DNA from: Deltaproteobacteria bacterium
GTDB taxonomy: Bacteria; SAR324; NAC60-12
NCBI GenBank assembly: GCA_018645085.1
Contig: JABGPG010000126.1
Location: forward strand, 1 to 38,753
Direction of reading: 5' to 3'
DNA length: 38,753 nucleotides
The notes below the pieces were generated by a model. The model made no database searches and was not told the origin of the DNA. It was given only the letters and a program-made list of their open reading frames with translations. The position numbers were made by a program, and so were the translations under genes. Each line of letters opens with the position of its first letter. The stretch's first letter is position 1. Below are positions 17,395 through 30,788 of the stretch, piece by piece.

Positions 17395-20300
17395 ATGCCT
17401 TCAACATTAGAAAATCGTCATCGTATTCGTAGATCTTTCGGAAAACTTTCTGCTCCGATCAAAGTTCCACATTTGTTGAAAGTTCAATTAGATTCTTTTG
17501 AACGCTTTCTTCAACGCGACGTTCCACCTGATCAGCGTGCGGACAAAGGTCTTGAAGCAGTTTTCCGCTCAGTATTCCCTGTTTCTGATTTTAGTGGTTC
17601 CTCTACATTGGAATATGTCCATTATCGTTTAGGGGATCCAAAATATTCAGTTGAAGAATGTCGGGTGCGCGGGGTTACTTTCGCTTGTCCTGTACGGGCA
17701 GCGCTACGTTTGATTGTCTGGGAAAAGGATACTGAGTCAGATGTAAAGCACATTCGTGATATAAAAGAGCAGGACATTTATTTAGGTGAATTACCGTTAA
17801 TGACTCCAACAGGTTCTTTTATCATCAATGGAACTGAACGTGTGATCGTGAGTCAGATGCACAAAAGTCCAGGTGTTGTTTTCACACATGACAAGGGTAA
17901 AAGCCACTCCAGCGGGAAGTTACTTTATTCTGCACGAGTGATTCCTCAGCGTGGATCATGGCTCGATTTTGAGTTTGACAAAAAGGATGTGCTTTATGTG
18001 CGTATTGACCGCCGCCGCAAATTTCATGCAACAGTACTGCTGAGAGCTTTGGGTTACACTGAGGATCAACTGCTGGAATATTTCTATCAGTTTGAAAAGC
18101 TTGACTTGAGCAAAGTTAAGGCAGGAGAGGATCTTGAAACGCAGAGTTATCTACGTGTTATGGATCCGAAAATAATTCTGGATCAGCGTCCGCAACTCCC
18201 AATCGCGGATCCAAAATCTGGCGAAGTTCTGATAAAATCCGGCCAACGGATTAATAAGCGTTTGTTAAAAAAACTTGAAGCCGCAAAAATCACCCGTATA
18301 AATGCGACCCTCAATGAAATAAAAGGCCGTATTATCGCAAAAACTATTTTCAAAGATGACGGTGAAGAAATCTTGGTGCCGTGCAATACGCCTTTAACGA
18401 CTGAGCTGTTGACGACTCTGGTAGAAAACGGTGTTAAAGAGGTTGAACTGTTACACATTGGTCCGCAAAAAACGGGTTCTGCTCTGCGTGATACTTTAGA
18501 ATTGGATAAAGTAACTTCACCGGAACAGGCTCTGATAGAACTTTATAAAAAAATGAAGCCGGGTGATCCTCCCACTCTCGAGGCCGCGCAATTGATGCTG
18601 GAAAATTTCTTCTTCAAAAGAGAACGCTACAGCCTTTCCAAGGTCGGACGGTTAAAGATAAATGAAAAACTGGAACTTGATGATCCACTGGAAAATACCG
18701 TACTGACGAAGGTTGATATTTTGAAGACAGTTAAATATCTGCTTGAATTAAAAGAAGGCTACCCGAACAGAATGATTGATGATATTGATCACCTGGGTAA
18801 CAGGAGAGTCAGGAGTGTTGGTGAACTTTTGGAGACTCAATTCCGGATTGGACTGGTAAGGATGGAGCGTACCATTAAGGAACGTATGTCCCTGCAGGAT
18901 TCAGAAACCATGATGCTGCATGACATCGTGAACGCGAAACCTGTTGCGGGTGCGATCCACGAATTTTTTGGCAGCAGTCAGCTTTCTCAATTTATGGATC
19001 AAACGAATCCACTTTCAGAGATCACCCACAAGCGTCGCTTGAGTGCTCTGGGACCTGGAGGTTTAACACGTGAACGCGCCGGTTTTGATGTGCGTGACGT
19101 TCATTCTTCTCATTACGGTCGGATTTGTCCAATTGAAACCCCTGAAGGTCCGAACATCGGACTGATTGCCTCACTTGCGACTTTTGGTAGAGTCAATGAA
19201 TTTGGTTTCATTGAAACGCCTTATTTGAAAGTTGAAAACGGAGTTGTTACGGACAAGGTTGAATATCTTTCTGCAATCGAGGAAGAAAAATACAGCATTG
19301 CTCAGGCGAATGCGAAACTTGACAAGAAAAAAGCCTTTATCAATGATTTCATTACTTCACGTGTAGGTAGTGAATTCAGCATGGTCTTAAAAGAAAATAT
19401 AGACTACATTGACATTTCTCCGCGTCAGCTCGTTTCTGTGGCAGCAGCCATGATTCCATTTCTTGAGCATGATGATGCAAACCGTGCCCTGATGGGGTCC
19501 AACATGCAGCGTCAGGGAGTGCCTCTGGTCAAACCAAAAGCTCCGTTAGTAGGTACAGGCATTGAACATCAAGCTGCACTTGATTCCGGAAGTTGTGTGG
19601 TCGCCAGTCGTACCGGTATTGTCGATAATGTTGATGCCGGACGTGTCGTAATTCAGGCAGATGTTGATCTTTCAAGTGAAGACACGATTGTTCCAGCAAA
19701 CGTTGATATTTACCACTTGATTAAATACCAACGTTCAAACCAGAACACCTGTATCAATCAGCGCCCTCTAGTTAAAAAAGGAGATCGTGTTAAGGCAGGT
19801 GATGTTATTGCAGACGGATCTTGTACAGAAAACGGTGAAATCGCACTCGGACAAAATATCAATATTGCTTTCATGCCTTGGCGTGGTTACAACTTTGAGG
19901 ATTCTATTTTGGTCTCTCAACGTTTAATGCATGAAGATACTTTTACTTCTGTGCATATTGATGTGCTTGATACAGTCGCCCGTGATACAAAATTAGGAAA
20001 AGAAGAGATCACCCGTGATATTCCAAACGTCAGTGAAGAAGCACTCAAAAATCTTGATGAAAGCGGAATTATTGCGGTTGGCACAAGTGTCAGTTCAAAA
20101 GATATTCTGGTCGGAAAAGTAACACCGAAAGGTGAAACACAACTCAATCCTGAAGAAAAGCTGCTGCGTGCAATTTTTGGTGAAAAAGCAGGAGATGTAC
20201 GTGACACTTCTTTACGAGTTCCTCAAGGAGTCGACGGAGTGGTAACTGATGTTGTGGTCTTTAACCGTGAAGGTGTTGAACGTGATGAGCGGACCAGACA

Positions 20301-21681
20301 AATTGAACAGGAGTTGCTGGCACGTTATGAAAACGATCATTATGACGAAATACGTATTGTTCACAGCAACCTCGTGAATCGCATACTTTCTGTTGCAGAG
20401 AAAAAACCTTTGGCCGCGGATGTATTGTCCGTGCAGGGTGAAGTTATTGCTTCAAAAGGCACAAAAATAACTGACGAAATACTGCAGCAAATCCCCTTAA
20501 ATTCTACTGACGGGATTCAGGTTACTGATAATAAGATCAACCTCAAAGTTGGAACATTTGTCCGCAATGCTCTCCAGCAAATGTACCTGCTGGAAAATGT
20601 TTATCAGGATCGTTGTGAAAAAGTTTCCAAAGGAGACGATCTTCCACCGGGCGTAATCCGGATGATAAAAGTATTTATTGCGATCAAACGGAAACTTTCG
20701 GTTGGTGACAAAATGGCAGGACGACACGGAAATAAAGGTGTGGTTTCTACTATCCAGCCTGTAGAAAATATGCCTTATATGGATGACGGTTCGCCTGTTG
20801 ATATTGTGCTTAATCCGCTTGGGGTTCCTTCCCGGATGAACGTGGGTCAGGTGCTGGAAACACATCTTGGTCGTGTAGCAAAAGGATTAGGCAAGAAGGT
20901 TGAGGAATTTCTTCAGCAAAATAGTCCTGTTAAGCAGATTCGTGAATTTCTTAAAAATGTCTATGAATGTGAGGTTGCCCAGAAACATTTTGACTCAATG
21001 GATGATCAGACATTTTTGGAGTTTGTTCAGAAGTACAAACCCGGAATTCATATGGCAACTCCGGTTTTTGATGGAGCAAAAGAAACAGATATTCATCGGA
21101 TGGCGGAAATGGCCGGATTATCAAAATCAGGACAAGTCTGGCTTTATGACGGGATGACAGGTGAAAGATTCAGTCAGAAGGTGACTGTCGGTTATGCTTA
21201 CATTATGAAGCTGCATCACCTTGTAGATGAAAAAATTCATGCACGTTCCATTGGTCCGTACTCTTTGGTCACTCAGCAGCCTTTGGGCGGTAAAGCTCAA
21301 TTCGGTGGTCAACGATTTGGTGAGATGGAGGTCTGGGCATTGGAAGCTTATGGTGCCGCTTATACTCTGCAGGAATTGCTGACAGTTAAGTCTGATGATG
21401 TCTTAGGACGTAACAAGATTTATGAGTCAATTGTCAAAGGTCGTCATCAGTTGGAAACAGGTCTTCCGGAATCGTTCAAGGTGCTGATCAGTGAACTGAA
21501 AAGCCTGTGCCTGAATATTGAATTGCTTAAAAAATCAGACGAAACTGACGAGGAAGATATTCTGGATGAAATAGAAAGTATTTCGGAGGCAGAAGTTGTT
21601 GCCGAAATGCCTGCTCAGCAAACAGAAACTGCTGCTCCGGAAGAGCCTTCTGAAGAAATAAAGGAAGAAGTTACTGCTTAA
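17395..21681 (+). CDS. rpoB: DNA-directed RNA polymerase subunit beta
   Basis: 1428 aa; [62 protein letters not shown]; ends with an acidic tail. Confidence 0.99.
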   Translation: MPSTLENRHRIRRSFGKLSAPIKVPHLLKVQLDSFERFLQRDVPPDQRADKGLEAVFRSVFPVSDFSGSSTLEYVHYRLGDPKYSVEECRVRGVTFACPVRAALRLIVWEKDTESDVKHIRDIKEQDIYLGELPLMTPTGSFIINGTERVIVSQMHKSPGVVFTHDKGKSHSSGKLLYSARVIPQRGSWLDFEFDKKDVLYVRIDRRRKFHATVLLRALGYTEDQLLEYFYQFEKLDLSKVKAGEDLETQSYLRVMDPKIILDQRPQLPIADPKSGEVLIKSGQRINKRLLKKLEAAKITRINATLNEIKGRIIAKTIFKDDGEEILVPCNTPLTTELLTTLVENGVKEVELLHIGPQKTGSALRDTLELDKVTSPEQALIELYKKMKPGDPPTLEAAQLMLENFFFKRERYSLSKVGRLKINEKLELDDPLENTVLTKVDILKTVKYLLELKEGYPNRMIDDIDHLGNRRVRSVGELLETQFRIGLVRMERTIKERMSLQDSETMMLHDIVNAKPVAGAIHEFFGSSQLSQFMDQTNPLSEITHKRRLSALGPGGLTRERAGFDVRDVHSSHYGRICPIETPEGPNIGLIASLATFGRVNEFGFIETPYLKVENGVVTDKVEYLSAIEEEKYSIAQANAKLDKKKAFINDFITSRVGSEFSMVLKENIDYIDISPRQLVSVAAAMIPFLEHDDANRALMGSNMQRQGVPLVKPKAPLVGTGIEHQAALDSGSCVVASRTGIVDNVDAGRVVIQADVDLSSEDTIVPANVDIYHLIKYQRSNQNTCINQRPLVKKGDRVKAGDVIADGSCTENGEIALGQNINIAFMPWRGYNFEDSILVSQRLMHEDTFTSVHIDVLDTVARDTKLGKEEITRDIPNVSEEALKNLDESGIIAVGTSVSSKDILVGKVTPKGETQLNPEEKLLRAIFGEKAGDVRDTSLRVPQGVDGVVTDVVVFNREGVERDERTRQIEQELLARYENDHYDEIRIVHSNLVNRILSVAEKKPLAADVLSVQGEVIASKGTKITDEILQQIPLNSTDGIQVTDNKINLKVGTFVRNALQQMYLLENVYQDRCEKVSKGDDLPPGVIRMIKVFIAIKRKLSVGDKMAGRHGNKGVVSTIQPVENMPYMDDGSPVDIVLNPLGVPSRMNVGQVLETHLGRVAKGLGKKVEEFLQQNSPVKQIREFLKNVYECEVAQKHFDSMDDQTFLEFVQKYKPGIHMATPVFDGAKETDIHRMAEMAGLSKSGQVWLYDGMTGERFSQKVTVGYAYIMKLHHLVDEKIHARSIGPYSLVTQQPLGGKAQFGGQRFGEMEVWALEAYGAAYTLQELLTVKSDDVLGRNKIYESIVKGRHQLETGLPESFKVLISELKSLCLNIELLKKSDETDEEDILDEIESISEAEVVAEMPAQQTETAAPEEPSEEIKEEVTA

Positions 21682-21727
21682 TTAATAGAAAAATATAAAC
21701 CATTAACCAACCAACCAGCAACTAAAC

Positions 21728-24700
21728 ATGGCGCTCAGAGATTTGTTTGAAATTGCAGAAAATCCGAAAAATTATTCCGCTGTTCGGATCAAAATTGCCA
21801 CTTCCGATGAGGTAACTTCTTGGTCTTTTGGAGAAGTTAGAACTTCAGAAACCATCAATTACCGTACATTTAAACCGGAACGTGACGGTTTGTTTTGTGG
21901 TAAAATTTTTGGTCCTGTGCATGATTATGAATGTATTTGCGGAAAATACAAGCGTATGAAACACAGGGGGATAACCTGCGAAAAATGTGGTGTAGAAGTT
22001 ATAGAATCCAAGGTACGCCGTGACCGCATGGGGAATATCAAACTGTCTTGCCCTGTTTCTCACGTTTGGTTTCTTAAAGGTGTACCAAGCAGAATTGCAA
22101 CCATCCTCGATATGATGTTAAGGGATTTGGAGCGTGTGCTGTATTTTGACGCATACATTGTGCTCGAACCTGGCGATTCTGAACTGGAAGTGCTCGAACT
22201 GGTAGAAGAAGACCAGTACAGGGAATTGGAAGAGAAACATCCTGATTTGAAATTGGGAATGGGTGCAGAGGCAGTACAGATCCTTTTACGCAGAATTCAA
22301 TTAGAAGAGCTTGAAAAGGAACTTCAGGTTGAAATGCGTGATGTGAACTCTGAAACCCGCCGCAAAAGAATTTCAAAAAGACTAAAAGTCGTCAGTCAAC
22401 TGTTGAAGTCAGGAAATGCAGTAGACTCAATGATTATTGATAATTTACCTGTCCTGCCTCCTGAATTGCGACCATTGGTTCCGCTTGAAGGGGGTCGTTT
22501 TGCAACCAGTGACCTCAATGATCTATACCGCCGTGTAATTCATAGAAACAACCGACTCAAACGTCTGATAGAATTGCGAGCACCAGGAATTATTGTAAAA
22601 AATGAAAAGCGTATGTTGCAGGAATCTGTAGATGCACTTTTTGATAACGGCCGTCGCGGTCGTCCGATGGTTGGTTCCAATAAACGGCCTCTCAAGTCAA
22701 TCAGCGATATGCTCAAAGGAAAACAGGGTCGTTTCCGTCAAAATTTACTTGGTAAACGTGTCGATTATTCCGGACGTACCGTGATTGTGGTCGGTCCTGA
22801 ATTAAAACTTCATCAATGCGGCTTGCCTAAAAAAATGGCTTTAGAACTTTTTAAGCCTTTTATTTTCCATAAATTGATTGATTATCAGGAAATTCACACG
22901 ATTAAGAACGCCAAGAAAGTTCTAGAGGAAAATCCGCCTGAAGTCTGGGCTATTCTGGAAGAAGTCGTTCGTGAACATCCTATTATGCTGAACCGTGCGC
23001 CAACCCTGCACCGTCTTGGTATACAGGCCTTTGAACCTGTTTTGATAGAAGGAAAAGCCATTCAGTTGCATCCTTTAGTTTGTACTGCATTCAACGCTGA
23101 CTTTGACGGTGATCAGATGGCAGTTCATGTTCCACTTTCTGTGGAAGCTCAACTGGAAGCAAAAATTTTGATGATGTCCACGAATAATGTACTCTCTCCT
23201 GCAAACGGAAAGCCTGTGATGACACCTACTCAGGATATGGTGCTTGGACTTTATTGGATTACCAGACTACGTGAAGGTGCCCTCGGTGAAGGTAAAATTT
23301 TCGCCAACCGTGGAGAAGTTATCGTTGCATTTGAGCATGGACGAGTTGATCTTCAGGCCAGCATAAAAGTGCGTTTAGCAGATGTTTTGGTATCTGAAAC
23401 TGATGAAAATTCAACAACAGCAACGAGTAGCCAAATTGTTGAATCAACAGTTGGACGTGTTTTGCTCTCTATGGTTGTTCCAAAAGAAGTGCCTTTTGAA
23501 ACAGTCAATGTGCATCTCAAGAAAAAACAAATGGCAGAACTTGTTGATGAGTCTTATCGTAAAGCAGGCAGTGTTAAAACTGTGAAGATGCTTGATGATC
23601 TTAAAAACTTAGGTTATACCTATGCCACTAAAGCTGGTTTTTCAATTGGAATGGATGACATGGTGATTCCAAAAGAAAAGGCCGGACAGCTGAAGAAAGC
23701 ACAGGGAGATGTCAACAAAATCAACATGCAGCACCAGGATGGTTTAATTACTGATGGTGAACGCTACAACCAGGTGATTGATATTTGGGCAAGGACGACA
23801 GAAAAAATTGCTGAAAAAATGTCATCCGGACTTTCTGAAGAAATCATTGATGAAGAAGGTGTTCATAAAGTAAACTCAATTTTCATGATGGCTGATTCCG
23901 GAGCTCGTGGTAGTAACCAGCAGATGAAGCAGTTGGCGGGGATGCGTGGTTTGATGGCCAAACCTTCCGGTGAAATTATTGAAACTCCAATTCACGCGAA
24001 TTTCCGTGAAGGACTTAACGTTCTCGAATATTTCATTTCAACTCACGGTGCCAGAAAAGGTCTCGCTGATACTGCTCTGAAAACCGCAAACTCGGGATAT
24101 TTAACCAGACGTTTAGTTGATGTCTCTCAGGATTGTGTAGTTCTGGAAGATGATTGCGGAACACTGGACGGGATTGAAATGACTGCGCTGATTGAATCTG
24201 GAGAAATCATCGAACCTCTTGGTGACCGGATATTAGGACGTGTTTTACTGGATGATGTGATAGATCCGGATGCGGAAAATAAAATTTTGATTCCTGCAGG
24301 AACACTCATCAATGAGTTAGAAAGAGATATAATCCAAAACTCCAGGATTGAAAATGTACGTATCCGTTCTGCTTTGACTTGTATGACAGAAACCGGAGTT
24401 TGCAGAGCTTGTTATGGTCGTGATTTATGCCATGGCGGTTTAATCAATTTGGGTGAAGCTGTAGGAGTAATTGCCGCTCAAAGTATTGGTGAACCTGGAA
24501 CTCAGCTCACTATGCGTACCTTTCATATCGGTGGTACTGCGAGTAGACTAGCGGAACAGAACAAATGGGAAGCAAGTTTCAGCGGTGTTTTACGTTTCAG
24601 TGAACTGAAGGAAGTAGAAAACCGTGAAGGAAATTTTGTGATTCTCGGACGTCGTGGAGAAGCAGTAATAGTTGAAGGAGACAAAAATGTTCCTACTGAT

Positions 24701-26008
24701 AAATTGGGTGACCTTGCAGCTGAAAGAGAACGTGAGAGACGTCCTTTACCGATGGGTGCAACTCTGCTGAAAAAAGAAGGCGAATTTGTTGAGCAGGGTG
24801 ATTTAATTGCTGAGTGGGACCCCTTCTCCATTCCTATTCTCACAGATGCTACAGGCATAGTTCATTTTCATGATATCAGTGAGGGTGAAACCTTCAAGGA
24901 GCAGGTTGATGAAGTCTCAGGTGTTTCACGAAAAGTAATTCATGAATCACAAAGTCTGGAGCAACGTCCTATGATTGCAATTCATAACACTAAGAAAAAG
25001 ACTATCATTCGTGAAAATGATACTCCAACAGAATTTGCCTTACCGATTAAATCTGAATTGATGGTAGAAAATGGATTAGAGGTACATGCAGGTGATGTCC
25101 TTGCGAAAATTCCAAGGGAACTTGCAAGGAACAAGGATATTACAGGTGGTCTTCCAAGAGTTGCCGAACTCTTTGAAGCACGTGTTCCGAAAGATCAGGC
25201 TATTATCACTGAGATTGACGGGATAGTAGAGTTCGACACTGATGTAAAGAAAAAGCAGAGAATCCGCATCCGTCCAGAAGATGGTAAAGGTGACTCAAAA
25301 GAATATTTGATTCCGCGCGGAAGACATATTACCGTTCATATGGGAGAATATGTCCGTGCCGGAGATCCACTGATTGACGGGTCCCCAAATCCGCACGACA
25401 TTCTTGCAGTTAAAGGTTCAAAAGCCCTGCAGAAATATCTGGTGGATGAAGTTCAACAAGTTTATCGACTACAGGGTGTCGGCATCAATGACAAACACAT
25501 TGAAGTGATTGTACGGCAAATGCTGCGCAAGGCATATATTGAAGATCCAGGTGATTCAAGTTTACTCGTGGGTCAAGAAATAGCACGTACAGAAATGAAT
25601 CATGTCAATCGTGAACTGGTTGCAGAGGGACGTCGTCCTGTTCGTTCAAAACCAAAATTACTTGGTATTACCAAAGCGTCTTTGAGTACGGATTCGTTCA
25701 TTTCCGCTGCTTCTTTTCAGGATACTACAAAGGTGCTGACAGATGCGTCTCTGGGTGGAAAACATGACACTTTCCGTGGATTGAAAGAAAATGTGATCCT
25801 CGGACGCTTGATACCTGCAGGAACTGGTTTTGATTCTTTCAGTGGTGTTGATTATGATCTCGGAGAAGGCACGATTGATCCGGAAGCAATGCGCCGTGCC
25901 GCTGACGAAGCAGCAAGGGCCGCAATGCAAAAGGCAATCGCGGAAGCAGAGGAAAATAAAAAACCTGAAGAAGTACTTCTTGAAGAATCAGTTCCGGAAG
26001 CAGCATAA
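21728..26008 (+). CDS. rpoC: DNA-directed RNA polymerase subunit beta'
   Basis: 1426 aa; [16 protein letters not shown] catalytic motif; zinc finger [40 protein letters not shown]. Confidence 0.99.
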   Translation: MALRDLFEIAENPKNYSAVRIKIATSDEVTSWSFGEVRTSETINYRTFKPERDGLFCGKIFGPVHDYECICGKYKRMKHRGITCEKCGVEVIESKVRRDRMGNIKLSCPVSHVWFLKGVPSRIATILDMMLRDLERVLYFDAYIVLEPGDSELEVLELVEEDQYRELEEKHPDLKLGMGAEAVQILLRRIQLEELEKELQVEMRDVNSETRRKRISKRLKVVSQLLKSGNAVDSMIIDNLPVLPPELRPLVPLEGGRFATSDLNDLYRRVIHRNNRLKRLIELRAPGIIVKNEKRMLQESVDALFDNGRRGRPMVGSNKRPLKSISDMLKGKQGRFRQNLLGKRVDYSGRTVIVVGPELKLHQCGLPKKMALELFKPFIFHKLIDYQEIHTIKNAKKVLEENPPEVWAILEEVVREHPIMLNRAPTLHRLGIQAFEPVLIEGKAIQLHPLVCTAFNADFDGDQMAVHVPLSVEAQLEAKILMMSTNNVLSPANGKPVMTPTQDMVLGLYWITRLREGALGEGKIFANRGEVIVAFEHGRVDLQASIKVRLADVLVSETDENSTTATSSQIVESTVGRVLLSMVVPKEVPFETVNVHLKKKQMAELVDESYRKAGSVKTVKMLDDLKNLGYTYATKAGFSIGMDDMVIPKEKAGQLKKAQGDVNKINMQHQDGLITDGERYNQVIDIWARTTEKIAEKMSSGLSEEIIDEEGVHKVNSIFMMADSGARGSNQQMKQLAGMRGLMAKPSGEIIETPIHANFREGLNVLEYFISTHGARKGLADTALKTANSGYLTRRLVDVSQDCVVLEDDCGTLDGIEMTALIESGEIIEPLGDRILGRVLLDDVIDPDAENKILIPAGTLINELERDIIQNSRIENVRIRSALTCMTETGVCRACYGRDLCHGGLINLGEAVGVIAAQSIGEPGTQLTMRTFHIGGTASRLAEQNKWEASFSGVLRFSELKEVENREGNFVILGRRGEAVIVEGDKNVPTDKLGDLAAERERERRPLPMGATLLKKEGEFVEQGDLIAEWDPFSIPILTDATGIVHFHDISEGETFKEQVDEVSGVSRKVIHESQSLEQRPMIAIHNTKKKTIIRENDTPTEFALPIKSELMVENGLEVHAGDVLAKIPRELARNKDITGGLPRVAELFEARVPKDQAIITEIDGIVEFDTDVKKKQRIRIRPEDGKGDSKEYLIPRGRHITVHMGEYVRAGDPLIDGSPNPHDILAVKGSKALQKYLVDEVQQVYRLQGVGINDKHIEVIVRQMLRKAYIEDPGDSSLLVGQEIARTEMNHVNRELVAEGRRPVRSKPKLLGITKASLSTDSFISAASFQDTTKVLTDASLGGKHDTFRGLKENVILGRLIPAGTGFDSFSGVDYDLGEGTIDPEAMRRAADEAARAAMQKAIAEAEENKKPEEVLLEESVPEAA

Positions 26009-26036
26009 TTATTAGCAGACATGTTCGGAGTTAAGG

Positions 26037-26489
26037 ATGCTTCCAGACATAGAAACTCTTCACTTCACACATAAAATGACGGTCCGGGATTATGAACTGG
26101 ACCGTTTTGGAGTGATAAATAATGCTGTTTATCAGAACTATCTTGAACACGCACGCCACTTGTTTTTGGAGACAAACGGTGTCAGTATGGAGAATTTGGT
26201 CGAGCGCGGTTACAGCCCTGTAATTACGAAGGCTGAAATAGAATATCGCAGTTCACTGCAAAGCAGAAATGACTTTGTGGTAAATCTGGAATTAGCTTCT
26301 CTCTCCAAAATAAAGTTCATTTTCAGGCAGGAAATCCGGTGCCTGCCAGAAGATACGCTGATCATCAGTGCAAGAATAACCGGTACCATCCTCAATTCTT
26401 CCGGACGACCATGCTTTCCGGATTCTTTTCAAGATTTGCGTTCTATCCTCACCATTAATAAAAAAACTGAAACCAGGGTTTTAGGATGA
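26037..26489 (+). CDS. Acyl-CoA thioesterase, 4-hydroxybenzoyl-CoA thioesterase / hotdog-fold family
   Basis: 150 aa; VRDYELDRFGVINNAVYQNYLEHARHLFLE hotdog active-site region. Confidence 0.82.
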   Translation: MLPDIETLHFTHKMTVRDYELDRFGVINNAVYQNYLEHARHLFLETNGVSMENLVERGYSPVITKAEIEYRSSLQSRNDFVVNLELASLSKIKFIFRQEIRCLPEDTLIISARITGTILNSSGRPCFPDSFQDLRSILTINKKTETRVLG

Positions 26490-27163
26490 TTTCAGAAAAA
26501 CAGCGTGCCGCTGAAGCTGCAGTAGAATATGTGAAAGACGGGATGATAGTCGGTCTTGGAACAGGTTCAACTACTGAGTTTGCAGTTAAAAAACTTGGTG
26601 AAAGGGTACGTGACGGTCTGGCCATCAGAGGTATTCCTACCTCAGATGTTACCAAAAAACAGGCAGAAGAAGAAGGTATTCCTTTGATTGATTTCGCTGA
26701 GACAATGTACATTGATCTCACAATTGATGGAGCTGATGAAATTGATGCAGATTTAAATATGATAAAAGGTGGTGGTGCAGCTTTACTCAGGGAAAAAATT
26801 GTTGCCTCTGCTTCAAGAGAAGAAATAATTATCGTCAGCCGTGAAAAATATGTAAATCAGCTGGGAAGTTTCCCCCTGCCTGTTGAAGTGATTCCGTTTG
26901 GCTGGCAAGTGATTTTTAATAAGTTGGAAACTCTTGGCGGAAGTCCGGATTTAAGACTCCAGCAGGGACAGCCTTTACTCACTGATCAGGGTAATTATAT
27001 TATCGATTGCCGTTTTCGTCAGATCATAGATGCGGTTCAGTTGGAGCAGAGGTTGAACATGATTCCGGGTGTGGTGGAAAACGGTCTGTTTACAAGTTTG
27101 TGCTCACGCATGATAATGGCTGATGGTGAAAAAATTGTGGTGAAGGAACGCGCTAATGGTTGA
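26486..27163 (+). CDS. rpiA: Ribose-5-phosphate isomerase A
   Basis: 225 aa; GLGTGSTTEFAVKKLGE, DLTIDGADEIDADLNMIKGGGAALLREKIVA; 4-nt overlap with the thioesterase. Confidence 0.96.
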   Translation: MISEKQRAAEAAVEYVKDGMIVGLGTGSTTEFAVKKLGERVRDGLAIRGIPTSDVTKKQAEEEGIPLIDFAETMYIDLTIDGADEIDADLNMIKGGGAALLREKIVASASREEIIIVSREKYVNQLGSFPLPVEVIPFGWQVIFNKLETLGGSPDLRLQQGQPLLTDQGNYIIDCRFRQIIDAVQLEQRLNMIPGVVENGLFTSLCSRMIMADGEKIVVKERANG

Positions 27164-27253
27164 GCAAAAAAGTCTGTATTCCAACACATTCCAGACTAGA
27201 CAAAATGGACGGAACAATCTAATCTGGTAGCAGGAGATATTTTACTTAATTAA

Positions 27254-28279
<1,026 letters not shown>

Positions 28280-28285
28280 AACAAT

Positions 28286-28322
28286 TGCGAGGTTCGAGTT
28301 TTTCACCTTCTCGATCCTCGCA
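28286..28322 (+). terminator. Long hairpin after gap (possible terminator or RNA-stability element)
   Basis: TGCGAGG-t-TCGAG-tttttcacctt-CTCGA-t-CCTCGCA: 12 bp with one T:T mismatch, 11-nt loop. No good T-tract follows. Confidence 0.4.
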
Positions 28323-28380
28323 CCTCATTCCCCGCTTATACACCCTAGATTTCCTAAAACCCCTGACAACCTAAACTTTC

Positions 28381-29214
28381 ATGCACAAGGTTGAATTAAA
28401 AGAAGTTGGTCTTGACATAGGTTTGGCGTTTTCCAAACATTTTTATAAAACAGACTATCTGCATTATGGTTACTGGCCGGAGGGACTTACGGTAGAACCA
28501 GCCAATGTTTTTGAGGCGCAGGAAAACTATGCGAATTTTCTGCTGAAAAACATTCCTGCAGGAGTCAGTTCCATTTTGGATGTCGGTTGTGGTTCCGGAA
28601 AATTTGCGGAAAAAATGCTTGATGCAGGATATAGTGTGGATTGTGTTTCTCCAAGTCCGAATTTGACTAAACATGTCCGGAATCGGCTGGGTGATCGTGC
28701 AGAAATTTTTGAAAACCGCTACGAGGATGTAAGGACCGAAAAGCGATATGACCTGATTCTCTGCAGTGAAAGTTTTCAGTATCTGTTGTTGGAAGAAGCA
28801 ATTGAGCAGACAAAGAAATTTTTGAATAAGCAAGGATACCTGCTTATCTGTGATTTCTTTAAACGTGATGTGCCCGGTAAAAGTCCTGTCAGTGGAGGAC
28901 ACCGAATTGAACGTTTCTTTAAATATATGGACGAACAACCGTTCACTAAATTAACTGATATTGATCTCACCAAAGAAGCCGCACCGTCACTTGACATCAT
29001 GCGGGATTTGATTCAGGAAGTCATCGCGCCTACCTGGAATATTGTCGCCTATTACATGAGAAGCAATTACCCCCGTTTTACCAGGATGTTCAGTTTTGCC
29101 TTCCGCAAAAAAATCGCACAGGCTCACCGTAAATATCTTTCCGGAAGTACCAGCGGTGAACAATTTGCCCATTTCAAAACCTACCGCCTTTTTCTTTACC
29201 AGCAAAAAGGTTGA
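28381..29214 (+). CDS. Class I SAM-dependent methyltransferase
   Basis: 277 aa; SILDVGCGSGKFAEKMLDAGYSVDCVSPS motif I, YDLILCSESFQYL. Confidence 0.85.
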   Translation: MHKVELKEVGLDIGLAFSKHFYKTDYLHYGYWPEGLTVEPANVFEAQENYANFLLKNIPAGVSSILDVGCGSGKFAEKMLDAGYSVDCVSPSPNLTKHVRNRLGDRAEIFENRYEDVRTEKRYDLILCSESFQYLLLEEAIEQTKKFLNKQGYLLICDFFKRDVPGKSPVSGGHRIERFFKYMDEQPFTKLTDIDLTKEAAPSLDIMRDLIQEVIAPTWNIVAYYMRSNYPRFTRMFSFAFRKKIAQAHRKYLSGSTSGEQFAHFKTYRLFLYQQKG

Positions 29215-29414
29215 AGGCCGCTTTCAGAGTGGCACCTTACTCAGTTATTATGCTGAGATATAAAACTGTTGCCCTGCTGCGTTTAGCTTGCTCTGAGGAA
29301 AACCAACTCTCTCTGGACAATAAGTTACGCAAATAATTCCATTCTTGATGAAAGCTGAAGTGTCAGAAGAACGCATTGGTTTTTCATCATGCATCACATA
29401 ATTTAAAGAAAATC

Positions 29415-30698
29415 ATGACTGATTCAGAGACAAAATACGCTATCCGCATGATTTTGATCACGACATCCTTGGGCGGGATGTCATTCCTCTCTTTTAATAA
29501 TGGATTGCTGCTCGCCTATTTCTCCTATTTGGGCATTCCCAGCGCAACTATTCTAATCCTGCTGGCGCTTCTGCCATTATCTCAATTTGTCTTCATGATT
29601 CCCTTCAGTTATTTGTCAGATATTTACGGGAAAAAACTGATTGGGAATTTCGGCATGGTTTTATCAATCATTGGATTTTTATTGATAGCAGTTGCAGGTG
29701 TTTTTCCGGAGAGATACCTGATTTTGGTTGTCAGTCTGGGTGCAGGTGTCTTTGGTACAGGTTCCGCCTTAATTATCGGAAACTGGTTTGCCCTGCTTCA
29801 TCCAATCATTCCTGAAAATATTCGGGGCCGGTTTTTTGGTCGTTTACGTTTGACCTGGCAATCGATTGGCATCATTTTCACTTTGGTGGTTATTTACATT
29901 TTGGAACAGCATCCTACACTGGGAATGTATCAGGCTGTAATAGTAGTCATCACGATCTTGATGGCGCTACGGATGATTTATTATCAACGTATTCCTGAGT
30001 TGGATAAAGTTCTGCCCAAAAAAGAGACTTTCCGTAAATCATTTTTGAAAGTACTTGCGATTCCGGAATATTTATCCTTTTGCGCGTATTGTTTTTTGTT
30101 GACTCTTTTTACCGGCGCCTGTCCGCAAATTTTCAATTTAATTGAAAAAGATGTACTTCATTTGAGCAAAGTCGAAATGGTGTTCATCGGAAATTTATTG
30201 GTCGTCGGCGCTTTAGCCGGATTTTTTTTAGGCGGTCGTATGGTGGATAAATTCGGAACAAAATATGTTTTTCTCTGGTGTCATTTTGGCTTTGGTTTAA
30301 TTCTGTTTTTATTCCTCTGGCGTGATGTTTTTCCCGGAGAAGTTCAAATAACCGTTGGAGTTTTGACTATTTTATTTGGATTAGTACAAGCTGCTTCCAG
30401 CATTGCCATGACTTCAGAAACGCTTGTGCTGATACCAGTGGAAAATAAATCACTGGCAACTGGACTATGGTTCACACTCTACAGCGGCGGGACAGGGCTT
30501 TCAGGTGTGTTGAGTGGGCAGGCACTTGAGCTTGGACTTTTGAGTGACTCGTGGAGTTGGTTTGGACAGGCCATGAGCCGCTACGACGGACTCTTGATGC
30601 TCTGCGGCTCGATGGTGTTGTTGATGACAGTCACACTCGGACTGATCCCATCTGTTATTAAAAAAACTCCTGCAGGCTGGATTCCGCAAGGTTCGTGA
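29415..30698 (+). CDS. MFS-type transporter
   Basis: Multi-pass membrane ORF; YLSDIYGKKLIGNFGM loop motif; likely start at 29415 (MTDSETKYAIRM) rather than the tracked 29376. Confidence 0.85.
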   Translation: MTDSETKYAIRMILITTSLGGMSFLSFNNGLLLAYFSYLGIPSATILILLALLPLSQFVFMIPFSYLSDIYGKKLIGNFGMVLSIIGFLLIAVAGVFPERYLILVVSLGAGVFGTGSALIIGNWFALLHPIIPENIRGRFFGRLRLTWQSIGIIFTLVVIYILEQHPTLGMYQAVIVVITILMALRMIYYQRIPELDKVLPKKETFRKSFLKVLAIPEYLSFCAYCFLLTLFTGACPQIFNLIEKDVLHLSKVEMVFIGNLLVVGALAGFFLGGRMVDKFGTKYVFLWCHFGFGLILFLFLWRDVFPGEVQITVGVLTILFGLVQAASSIAMTSETLVLIPVENKSLATGLWFTLYSGGTGLSGVLSGQALELGLLSDSWSWFGQAMSRYDGLLMLCGSMVLLMTVTLGLIPSVIKKTPAGWIPQGS

Positions 30699-30788
30699 AG
30701 CTTCAGCTTTGCGTAATTGAGATCTATTTTTAGGGAAACTCTCTGGACCTGTTTACGGAAGTTTTTTCTTCCAAATAAAAACCGGAGT

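Noticed and set aside
19000-19120. Possible rifampicin-resistance changes in the RpoB cluster
   Set aside because: Key residues (Asp, His and Ser of [14 protein letters not shown]) look wild-type; only a minor QTN versus QNN difference.
28396-28938. 180 aa minus-strand ORF
   Set aside because: Antisense to the SAM methyltransferase; no domain motifs.
30740-30785. Bidirectional terminator between the convergent MFS and Mur-ligase genes
   Set aside because: GGAAG-TTTTTT-CTTCC is a weak 5-bp stem; not enough to call.
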